Positions 26,489 through 33,900 of a DNA stretch of 64,000 nt are shown here, piece by piece. The stretch is from Bacteroidales bacterium. Its GTDB lineage: Bacteria; Bacteroidota; Bacteroidia; Bacteroidales; P3. Below the pieces are notes generated by a model. That model had not been told where the DNA came from. It saw nothing but the letters and a program-made list of their open reading frames with translations, and did not search any database. Numbering within the stretch: position 1 is the first letter of the stretch; every line of letters starts with the position of its first letter. The stretch covers positions 1 to 64,000 of the forward strand of contig JAFVCE010000004.1 in the NCBI GenBank assembly GCA_017479385.1, read 5' to 3'. A program made the position numbers and the translations under genes.

Positions 26489-26893
26489 TTATTTGTAGCT
26501 GTATTCGAATTCTTTTACGCTTTCGAGTTTGCCGTCGGGCTTGTAGTTATACTGCTTGCTGCGGGTGCCGTCGGTGTTGTATTCGAATTTCTTGATGCGG
26601 CTAATGCGGTTCTTGTCGTCGTATTCCAGTTGTCGCGAGCATTTAGTAGATTGGCCTTCGTATTCGTATACGGTGCGCTTTTTTTGGCCATACGAGGCAT
26701 ATTCTATCTCTTCGGTTTTGCGGCCCAGTTCGTCGTAGGTGGCAATGTTGTCGAGATAAGGGGTCTTGGCGCCGTTTTTCAGGTTCCACTCTTTTACAAC
26801 GAGGTTTTTCTTGCGTTCACGCTTCGGGCTTTGAGCCGTGGCCATGCCGCCTAAGATGCATAGAATGAGGAGTATAGCGAGTCGTTTTCTCAT
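26489..26893 (-). CDS. Small secreted protein with YD-like repeats
   Basis: 134 residues. The signal peptide MRKRLAILLILCILGGMATAQ is followed by a basic stretch (KRERKKN) and imperfect repeats of the type 'YDxxGRxxxIEYA..Y' (ATYDELGRKTEEIEY; LEYDDKNRISRIKKFEY; YKPDGKLESVKEFEY), reminiscent of YD or MORN-like antiparallel strands. I chose the ATG at 26893 because the signal peptide begins there and a -7 box lies 25 bp upstream; an in-frame opening at 26920 overlaps that box. First gene of the VTC-DUF4956 operon. Confidence 0.75.
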   Translation of the reverse strand: MRKRLAILLILCILGGMATAQSPKRERKKNLVVKEWNLKNGAKTPYLDNIATYDELGRKTEEIEYASYGQKKRTVYEYEGQSTKCSRQLEYDDKNRISRIKKFEYNTDGTRSKQYNYKPDGKLESVKEFEYSYK

Positions 26894-26917
26894 GTTGCTT
26901 GAAAGTTTTTCTCGGTG

Positions 26918-26925
26918 CAAAATTA
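26918..26925 (-). promoter_or_regulatory. -7 box for the small secreted protein/VTC/DUF4956 operon
   Basis: TAATTTTG on the minus strand, 25 bp before the ATG at 26893. An A/T-rich tract lies at the -33 position without an exact TTTG. Confidence 0.65.
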
Positions 26926-26962
26926 CGAAAAAAAAGTTGATGGAACTGTTTTATTCGCTACT

Positions 26963-27364
26963 TTATTCGCTTGCCAAAAACACGCGAGGCAGGTAGACGT
27001 TGGGCAGTTGAGCGGCTTGGTCGAAGAGGGGTGCAACTTCGGCTGGCGAGTAGCCGGCAATGCCACAGCCCACGGCGGTGACGAGGAAGGTTAGTTCGGG
27101 GTGTTTGCGGGCGCAGTCGGTGAAGTTGGCCACGGCTTTTTGCAGCGAGGCGTAACCCTCCATGGTGGGCAGGGCATAGCAGCGACCAGTAAGTCCCTCG
27201 CCCACGCCCCATTGGGCGCCGAAATTGCGCGAGGCAAACCAGGCGGCTCCGCCACCATGCATGCCCTGGATGTTGCTGCCAAAAACGAAGATTTCGCCCT
27301 CGGCGAGTTGGGTGATGTTGCTGTTGGCCACGCGGTGACCGTTGGGTGTGATGCTGGTATTCAT
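26963..27364 (-). CDS. Macro-domain-like protein of the A1S_2505 (phage non-structural) family
   Basis: 133 residues. The core EIFVFGSNIQGMHGGGAAWFA, followed by FGAQWGVGEGLTGRCYALPT and LTFLVTAVGCGIAGYSPAEVAPLF, is the hallmark of this macro-domain-like group, named from a protein first annotated as a phage non-structural protein. Macro domains bind ADP-ribose or related nucleotides; a catalytic role here is inference. No phage genes lie nearby. A 48-codon frame with its own promoter ends 38 bp upstream and may be a leader. Confidence 0.75.
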   Translation of the reverse strand: MNTSITPNGHRVANSNITQLAEGEIFVFGSNIQGMHGGGAAWFASRNFGAQWGVGEGLTGRCYALPTMEGYASLQKAVANFTDCARKHPELTFLVTAVGCGIAGYSPAEVAPLFDQAAQLPNVYLPRVFLASE

Positions 27365-27402
27365 GGTGTTGTGTGTTTTTGGGTGTTTGGTTTTTTGTTG
27401 GT

Positions 27403-27549
27403 TTAAGAGGTTGTTAAAATCTGGCAGGTGGGTTTTATTATGCAGAAAGCCGTGCAGGTTTTCTCTCCTTTCAGAGGGTGCAATGGGCTGGTTCCATCGT
27501 ACCTGAAAAGGGGAGTGTGCGATACCGTCTGTCTGCCTTCAAAGTCCAT
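27403..27549 (-). CDS. Possible 48-residue peptide upstream of the macro-domain gene
   Basis: Short frame starting MDFEGRQTVSHTPLFRYDGT and ending PTCQILTTS, with two clustered cysteines (CTAFC) and a third near the end. A promoter (CAAAGTTA on plus at 27586-27593, i.e. TAACTTTG on minus, with TTG 20 bp further) sits 37 bp before the ATG, and the macro-domain gene starts 38 bp after the stop. It may be a real small protein, a regulatory leader, or chance. No known family. Confidence 0.35.
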   Translation of the reverse strand: MDFEGRQTVSHTPLFRYDGTSPLHPLKGEKTCTAFCIIKPTCQILTTS

Positions 27550-27585
27550 CGTGCCATATTTAAAAGCCTCTAAATTTTCAGCCTG

Positions 27586-27616
27586 CAAAGTTAGCAACTT
27601 TTTTCGAATTATGCAA
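27586..27616 (-). promoter_or_regulatory. Promoter for the macro-domain gene region
   Basis: On the minus strand TAACTTTG (27593 to 27586) with TTG (27616 to 27614) 20 bp upstream. It would give a leader of about 220 nt before the macro-domain gene, containing the 48-codon frame. Confidence 0.65.
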
Positions 27617-27666
27617 CTTTTTTCTTCATTTTTTGTAATTGGTCGTAGAATCACTGGTGTAAATCG

Positions 27667-27697
27667 TTAACAGGCCCGCCGCAGGCGGGCCTGTTAA
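27667..27697 (-). terminator. 14-bp GC-rich palindrome after the acyl-CoA synthetase gene
   Basis: TTAACAGGCCCGCC and its exact complement enclose a 3-nt loop (GCA on the plus strand), 26 bp beyond the synthetase stop. It is very stable but lacks a U-tract. The same tight loop design occurs at 42893-42927. Confidence 0.7.
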
Positions 27698-27722
27698 CTC
27701 AACAAAAAGTATGCGCTCCACG

Positions 27723-29366
27723 TCAACTGTAAAGGAAGCGTTTTATGCTCATTTTCGGTGTCTTCTCGAATGGTTTGTCGCGCAGTTCCACGCGCGCAAG
27801 TTGGCTGTAGGCAGGCAGTGTGCGGTTGGCGGCTGAGAGCACCTGCTCGCCAATTTTGGCAACCCCGTCGCCCTCAATGCCGTGGGCGGCCAGCGTGTCG
27901 GGGTTGAGGTAGACCAGGGCCACCAACTTGTTGTCGCGTTCCACTACTAAGTTTTCGGCCACATAGCTCTCTCCGGCCACCACTGCCTCTATCTCTTCGG
28001 GATAGATATTCTGCCCATTAGGGCTGAGAATCATGTTCTTACTACGCCCTTTAATAAAAATGTTCCCGTCTGAATCGATGGTCCCGAGGTCGCCCGTGTG
28101 CAGAAAACCGTCGGCAGTGAAAGCGGCAGCCGTGGCGGCTTCGTTCTTGTAGTAGCCCAAACAAATGTTGTCGCCTTTGGCCTGAATTTCGCCTACGCCG
28201 GTGGTTGGGTCGGGGTTGGCAATGCGCACATCGGCGCAGTCTACCGCGCGTCCACACGAGCCCTGGCGGTAGTCTCGCCAGTCAATATAGGCCAGCAGCG
28301 GGGCGGCTTCGGTCATGCCGTAACCCACGGTGTAGTGCAGTCCCAAGCGGCCAAACCAGTGGTCGACCTCGTGGTTCAAGGCGGCCCCACCCATAATGTA
28401 GTGTCGCACCTGTCCACCGAAGGCTTCGTCGAGTTTGGCTCGTATCTTATTGCGTATCATGTTGCTAATACCAGGCAGGGTTAGCAGGATTTTCATTACG
28501 GGTCGACTCACAACGGGTTTGATAGCCGAGCGGTAGATTTTTTCCATCACCAGCGGCACGGTGCAAATCATGTAGGGGCGTACCTCGCGCATAGCTTTGA
28601 GCAGCAGAGTGGGGGCGGGGGTTCGGCCGAGGAAGTAGACGGTGCAACCGCCGGTGAGGGGGTATATAAATTCGAACACCAAGCCGTAGATGTGGGCTTG
28701 GGGGAGCATAGAGACAATGGTGTCGGTGGGGTATACGTCGACGTGGCGGTGAGCGTAGTCGACCGAGGCACTGATGTTACCGTAGCTGAGCATAACACCT
28801 TTCGGTTCGCTCGAAGTGCCAGAGGTGTAGTTTATTATGGCTAACTCGTTTAGGTCGCGAATGTTGAAATGCAGGTCGTTAGATTTCAAGCCGTCAGGGT
28901 AGTTGGCTGCGAAACACTCGTTGCGTTTGTTGTAGCAGGTTGCCAGTTCGGGCGAAGCCGAGTAGAGAAGGCAAAAGTCGTCGGTGCTCACTATGGCTCT
29001 GATTTTGGGCATGAGCGATAGGTCGAGGTGTTCAAAGTGCTCGTTGTCAGTGAATAGCAGTGCCGAGTCGGAGTGGTCGACCAGCTTCATGATTCCTTCG
29101 GGAGTGAAGTCAGACAAAATCGGCACCACCACGGCTCCACTGGTGTTGATGGCCAAAAACGAAATGGCCCAGCGAGCAGTGTTCTTTGCACAGAGAGCAA
29201 TATGGTCGCCAGAGCCTATGCCAGCAGCTTTGAAAAACAGTTGCAACGAAGCTATATGGGCTGCCATTTGGCCAAAGGTGAAGCTGTCGCCACCATAGGT
29301 TACCACGCCTGGTTCGCTCCAGTGGTTGCGAAAAGTTTCTTCGAGGTGTTCAAGGTAGTGTCGCAT
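27723..29366 (-). CDS. AMP-dependent long-chain acyl-CoA synthetase
   Basis: 547 residues. Activates a fatty acid as acyl-AMP, then acyl-CoA. ANL-superfamily motifs are all present: the P-loop NYTSGTSSEPKGVML, the central VGYGMTEAAPLLAY, LHTGDLGTIDSDG, the hinge FIKGRSKNMILSPNGQNIYPEEIE, and the adenylating lysine region near the C-terminus (FEKTPKMSIKRF). The ATG at 29366 is preferred: the in-frame TTG at 29387 lies within a TATTTTTG box. It is divergent from manA across a regulatory-looking region. The chain length of the substrate cannot be told. Confidence 0.9.
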   Translation of the reverse strand: MRHYLEHLEETFRNHWSEPGVVTYGGDSFTFGQMAAHIASLQLFFKAAGIGSGDHIALCAKNTARWAISFLAINTSGAVVVPILSDFTPEGIMKLVDHSDSALLFTDNEHFEHLDLSLMPKIRAIVSTDDFCLLYSASPELATCYNKRNECFAANYPDGLKSNDLHFNIRDLNELAIINYTSGTSSEPKGVMLSYGNISASVDYAHRHVDVYPTDTIVSMLPQAHIYGLVFEFIYPLTGGCTVYFLGRTPAPTLLLKAMREVRPYMICTVPLVMEKIYRSAIKPVVSRPVMKILLTLPGISNMIRNKIRAKLDEAFGGQVRHYIMGGAALNHEVDHWFGRLGLHYTVGYGMTEAAPLLAYIDWRDYRQGSCGRAVDCADVRIANPDPTTGVGEIQAKGDNICLGYYKNEAATAAAFTADGFLHTGDLGTIDSDGNIFIKGRSKNMILSPNGQNIYPEEIEAVVAGESYVAENLVVERDNKLVALVYLNPDTLAAHGIEGDGVAKIGEQVLSAANRTLPAYSQLARVELRDKPFEKTPKMSIKRFLYS

Positions 29367-29533
29367 AGTGTGTCGTTCTATTTTCAAAAATATGTTGTTT
29401 TGTCATTGTTCTTTTGGGTTGGGTTCGTGGCGCTATGTAAGTGCTCCTCTGGGTTATTTTCGGGTAGAATTCAATCGCATTCTCGGTGGCGATTTGGTGG
29501 CGAGCGTCGCTGTCCAATCCAGTTTTGCAGTTG

Positions 29534-29567
29534 CAAAATTAGTGCCATTTCTCGGCTTACAGACAAA
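29534..29567 (-). promoter_or_regulatory. Promoter candidate for the acyl-CoA synthetase gene
   Basis: On the minus strand TAATTTTG (29541 to 29534) and TTTG (29567 to 29564), spaced 22 bp, giving a leader of about 160 nt. A second -7-like box, TATTTTTG at 29392-29385, is nearer the gene but lacks a -33 match. GGGACGAAA sites lie directly upstream. Confidence 0.6.
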
Positions 29568-29579
29568 ATGTCACGAAGT

Positions 29580-29683
29580 GGGACGAAAAAGTGACAAAAA
29601 TGCTGTTTTAGGGACGAAATGCCCGATTTTAGGGACGAAATTCGGTTTTTTGGCATTTTGTCCCATACTTTTAGGGACGAAAT
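29580..29683. promoter_or_regulatory. Phased array of GGGACGAAA sites, operator-like
   Basis: GGGACGAAA occurs at 29580, 29611, 29632 and 29674. The last three sit in the longer identical word TTTTAGGGACGAAAT (starts 29606, 29627 and 29669), spaced 21 and 42 bp, i.e. multiples of two helical turns. An inverted near-copy, GGCATTTTGTCCC, is at 29652. The array lies just upstream of the minus-strand promoter at 29534-29567. Confidence 0.65.
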
Positions 29684-29775
29684 CCGGCCAAAATCGGGTC
29701 AAAAATTATGTCCAAACACAATAAATCAGCCCCCGCTGCGTTATTGTCTATATCAAAAACAGCAAGTACCACATT

Positions 29776-30843
29776 ATGGAAAATAAACTCTACCCTATGA
29801 AATTCATGCCGCTCTACAAAAACGTGGTTTGGGGTGGCAACCGCATAAAGGACCTCGGATTCGATTATAGCCCTCTGCCCAACTGCGGCGAATTGTGGGC
29901 ACTCTCGTCGGTCGAGGGGCGCGAGTCGGTGGTGGCCAATGGCTTTTTGGCCGAAAACACCATCAACGAGGTGCTCGAAGTCTACATGGGCGAACTCGTA
30001 GGCGAGCGCAACTACGAGCACTTTGGCAACACCTTCCCTGTTCTGATTAAGATTATCGATTCTGCCGACCGCCTCTCGGTTCAGGTTCACCCCGACGACA
30101 AGCTTGCCCGCGAGCGTGGCATGGAGTGTGGCAAGACAGAGATGTGGTATGTTATGCAGACCGACGAGGATAGCACCATTGTCGATGGATTTGCCACCTC
30201 GCTCACTCCCGACGAGTATGGCAAAGCGTTGGAACTCGGCAAGTTAGAACACCTGCTCAACACTGTCGTGCCCCAGCCTGGCGATTGTTACTTCATTCCA
30301 GCCGGTCGCGTTCACGCCCTCGGCAAAGGGCTGATGGTGGCCGAGGTGCAGCAAACTTCGGATTGTACCTATCGAATCTACGACTACAACCGTCCCGACG
30401 CTAATGGCCGTCTGCGCCAACTACATACCGCCGAAGCTCTTGCTGCCCTCGATTTTGGCGCCGCCAAAAATGTGAAAACTGACTATAATTACCGCATTAA
30501 CAGCACCGTGGAGTTGGTCAACGACCCACATTTCGTTACCAGCCTCATCGCCCTCGACAAGCCCATGCGCAAAGATTTTTCGCAGCTCGACTCGTTTGTG
30601 GCCTATCTTTGCGTCGAGGGATTGGCTGCCGTCAAGACGCTCGACGAGATTGTCCCGGTCCATGCCGGCGAGTGCGTGCTTGTGCCGGCTGTGGCCAACA
30701 CGGTCGAACTCTATCAAGATGGCCCCGCCAAGCTGCTCGAAATTTATGTCGACCCAGCCCAGTGGGACGGCGTCGAAGGCTCGCACGCACACGATTTTGA
30801 CTGGTTGGCCGAGTTTACGTCTGCACCCTCCGGTCGCAACTAA
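29776..30843 (+). CDS. manA: Type I mannose-6-phosphate isomerase
   Basis: 355 residues. Zinc enzyme interconverting mannose-6-phosphate and fructose-6-phosphate, feeding GDP-mannose for surface polysaccharides. Visible are NCGELWALSS, the metal-binding pair in SVQVHPDDKLA and KTEMWYVM, the second cupin strand FIPAGRVHALGKGLMVAEVQQ, and the C-terminal HAGECVLVPA. The ATG at 29776 is used; an ATG at 29797 (MKFMPLY) is an alternative close to the family N-terminus. A hairpin with T-tract follows. Confidence 0.93.
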   Translation: MENKLYPMKFMPLYKNVVWGGNRIKDLGFDYSPLPNCGELWALSSVEGRESVVANGFLAENTINEVLEVYMGELVGERNYEHFGNTFPVLIKIIDSADRLSVQVHPDDKLARERGMECGKTEMWYVMQTDEDSTIVDGFATSLTPDEYGKALELGKLEHLLNTVVPQPGDCYFIPAGRVHALGKGLMVAEVQQTSDCTYRIYDYNRPDANGRLRQLHTAEALAALDFGAAKNVKTDYNYRINSTVELVNDPHFVTSLIALDKPMRKDFSQLDSFVAYLCVEGLAAVKTLDEIVPVHAGECVLVPAVANTVELYQDGPAKLLEIYVDPAQWDGVEGSHAHDFDWLAEFTSAPSGRN

Positions 30844-30888
30844 AAAGCCTGCATTATTCAGCATTTGCAGCGGTTTATTCCTGTCCTC

Positions 30889-30912
30889 CCTATCGAAGGA
30901 TAGGATTTTTTT
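30889..30912 (+). terminator. Rho-independent terminator after manA
   Basis: CCTATC-GAAG-GATAGG followed by A and seven T: a compact stem with a GNRA-like loop and a proper T-tract, 45 bp after manA. Confidence 0.8.
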
Positions 30913-30934
30913 GCGCGCGCGAGCGCAAATATTT

Positions 30935-30964
30935 TTTGTAATATAAAATATTTATTTATCTTTG
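30935..30964 (+). promoter_or_regulatory. Promoter for the 3,912-residue T9SS protein
   Basis: TTTG (30935-30938) and TATCTTTG (30957-30964) spaced 18 bp in a strongly AT-rich stretch; the ATG is 31 bp downstream. Confidence 0.8.
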
Positions 30965-30995
30965 CAAAATATTTGTACAAAAGTATTTGCCGAAA

Positions 30996-33900
30996 ATGAA
31001 ACGCTTTTCGATATACATAACACTCTGTTTATTAGTGGCTTGCCACTCGCTTGTGCTGGCACAAGGTGGCTGTTCCCCGGCCTTAGCCCATCTGAATGAG
31101 GGCTTCGAAGACTGGGGTTCGGGACTCGATTCCTGGCCTTCGTGCTGGTTCCGCTTCAACAATTTCGACGGGCAGTATCCACGCCTCTCTGCCGAGAATG
31201 CCTCGTCGGGTTCGACGTCGTTGATGCTCTCGTCGGGCACTGCCACCAACCATTTCACCCTCGCAGCCAGCCCCGAGATGCAGCCAACAGTTTTCGCCGG
31301 TACAACGCTGAGTTTCAAGGCTTACTCTACTTCGGTCGACGCTGTGCTCGAGGTGGGCTACTGTGCCGACACCGACTACACATCGCCAAACTTTTTTGTG
31401 CCACTGACAGAGGTAAGAGTCGACGAATCGGGCGTTTGGCAGACCTTTACCATTTCAATCACAGAGGGTTCGGGCCGCGTGGCATGGCGCATGAGACGTA
31501 GCCAGCAAAGTGGTACTCGCTTTTTCTATATTGACGATATAAAAGTTGCCCAGTGTGGCCTTGTCGATGCCACGATAAGCAATGTGGGCTCGGACCGTGC
31601 AACACTAATTTTCAACACTTTCGGGTCGCCAACCATGAGCCTCGACTACCGCGTAGAGGGAGCCTCGCAATGGACCCAATCTACAGGCCCAATAGTGTCG
31701 CCCTACCAGCTTGCGAACCTCACCCCCAGCAGCAACTACGAGGTACGTGTAGTGGCTTCGTGTTCGGGAGAGAATGACACTGCCCTGCTTTCGCTACACA
31801 CCTTTGCCAGTGGCAGTCTTGTGGTGCCTTATTGCGAGTCGTTCGAAGGGGCCGCTACGCTCCCAGCGGGATGGTTACGCCCAGAATATTCGTCGTCGCA
31901 ACTGGCCGATGGCACCAATATGGCTCCGGTAATGCACTATGGCAACAACTCGTTGAGACTCAAAGGTTCATCCATAGCCGACAGCTGCTCAACGCTGTTG
32001 CTACCGGCCTTGTCGCCCTCGGTTTCGGATGCCATATTCCACCAACTCAAACTCACTTTCTGGGCCTATTGTCTCACTGGAACCAACGTCCAACTCACTG
32101 TAGGCGTTGTCGAGTTTCCCGACGAGCCGTCGAGCTTTGTTCCGGTCCAGACCGTGAGCCTCGACGAAGTGGCTGTGTGGCAGCAATTTGTGGTCGACTT
32201 CTCCTCCTACACAGGCAGTGGCCGCTACGTGGCGTTGCGTGCCAGTTCGCCCATGGCTTTTCGCGAATGGATTTATGTGGACGACTTGCTCCTCTCGACA
32301 GTTGTGGCTCATAGCCAGCAGGTTGCTGCACGCACCAACACACAGGTCACTATCGAGTGGCAACTTTCGGGCACTGCTACCGGTATTCATATCGAATACG
32401 ACAGTGCTGGATTCGTCCGCGGAACGGGACACAGTGTCGACCTCCCCGCCAGTGCCACCTCCTACACAGCCTTAGGCATAGGTTCCAACTCGACTATCCA
32501 TTTTTGGATAGAGCCTGTCTACGCAGCCTCTAATCGCTGTGTCCCGGCGCCATTGGTGGCCGAGAGCAGCGACATGAACGTCGCCCCCTCATGGTGCGAA
32601 ACGTTCAGCCTCTACCACACCGGTGTTTACCCCGACCAGTGGGGGCGCCCGCTCATGGTCGATGGTTACCCAATAATCAGCAGCACAGCAGGCCTCGACG
32701 AGCAAAGCCTCGAGATGTACGCTTCGGCCCAGTCGGGTACGGCCACCATGGCCGTTCTGCCGAGACTGGATTACACCCCTGTCAACGACCTTTACCTCAA
32801 CTTTTGGGTCCGGTCAGGGTCGGGTCAAGGTCGTATTGTCATCGGTATGTTGCCCTCCAAAGACAACTATGTAGGCTTTACTGGGGTCGACACCGTAGTC
32901 TTTACCCAAACCGACGATTTCGAGTTCCACAGCATACCCCTCGCTTCCTACTCTGGCTCATATAGATACGTAGCTTTCAAGTTCGAAGAAACGGTGGGTA
33001 CTGGCACCCATTGTTGGATTGATGGAGTGAGCGTAACCACCTGCCAGGTGACCAACGTCCATCTTTACGACATAACCAACACCACCGTGACTCTTGTTTG
33101 GGATACAGCTGGTTCCGTTTACGACGGCAGTGGCGTGTGGGTTGAATATGCCCACAAAGGCACCCCCTTTGGTAATGGTACACGCGTCTTGGCCGACGAA
33201 GTCCCCTTTGTTGTGCCTGGCCTCACACCCAACACCGAGTATTCTTTCTACGTGTGGGGCAACTGCAACGCCACCAGTAACGACTGTACCCCCAACCGCT
33301 ACGACTGCCGAACCCTGCCCGAGCGCATACAGAATAGCTATTGCCAAAGTTTCGACCTGCCAGAAGGCTCTATGCCACCAGCCTGGCAACGCCCCGTGCG
33401 CTTCTATGGAGACCCTGTGGTTAATGCTACATCGTGCACCACACCAGGCTCGTTGCGAATGCACGCCACCAACGTCAACGGTGTGTGCTACGCGGTGTCG
33501 CCCATGATTGAGACCACCTCTGGCGTAACCATGCGAGACCTCAAGGTCACCTTCCGCGCATACAGCGACCTCTACGAGTGTCGCACTGCCACAGTCGATG
33601 TGGGCGTGATGACCCTCCCGTGGGACACCTCTACCTTTACCCTTATCGACACCTTTCGCCTGCTCTACCCCGGCTATTGGGAAGAGTGTGCCGTCGACCT
33701 CGCTCCCTATACCGGCACAGGCCGCTATGTGGCCCTGCGCTATCGCGAAACGGTAAACGACTCATACATCTACATCGACGAGTTCAAGGTTGCCCCCGAA
33801 ATGGCGAGCAACGTCCACGCCATAGGCATTACCAACCGTTCGTTCCAAGTGAGGTGGGATACCCTCGGCACCTTTTCGCCACAGGCCAAAGTCTATATCG

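Larger units (their letters stand above)
27365..27722. other. Intergenic region between the macro-domain gene and the acyl-CoA synthetase gene
   Basis: Contains the promoter (27586-27616), the 48-codon frame (27403-27549) and the palindrome at 27667-27697. The composition is more AT-rich than the flanking genes. Nothing else stands out. Confidence 0.6.
29367..29775. other. Divergent regulatory region between acyl-CoA synthetase and manA
   Basis: This 409-bp gap holds two minus-strand promoter candidates, the palindrome TTTTGCA-GT-TGCAAAA at 29523-29538, GACAAAATGTC at 29562-29572 and the phased array. No clear -7 box was found for manA on the plus strand. No convincing ORF. Confidence 0.65.

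Noticed and set aside
26963-27364. Prophage remnant around the phage-type macro-domain gene
   Set aside because: No integrase, capsid, tail or lysis gene, and no attachment-site repeats in the flanks.
27667-27697. Transposon inverted end
   Set aside because: It is a single palindrome with a 3-nt loop; no transposase or matching partner end is seen.
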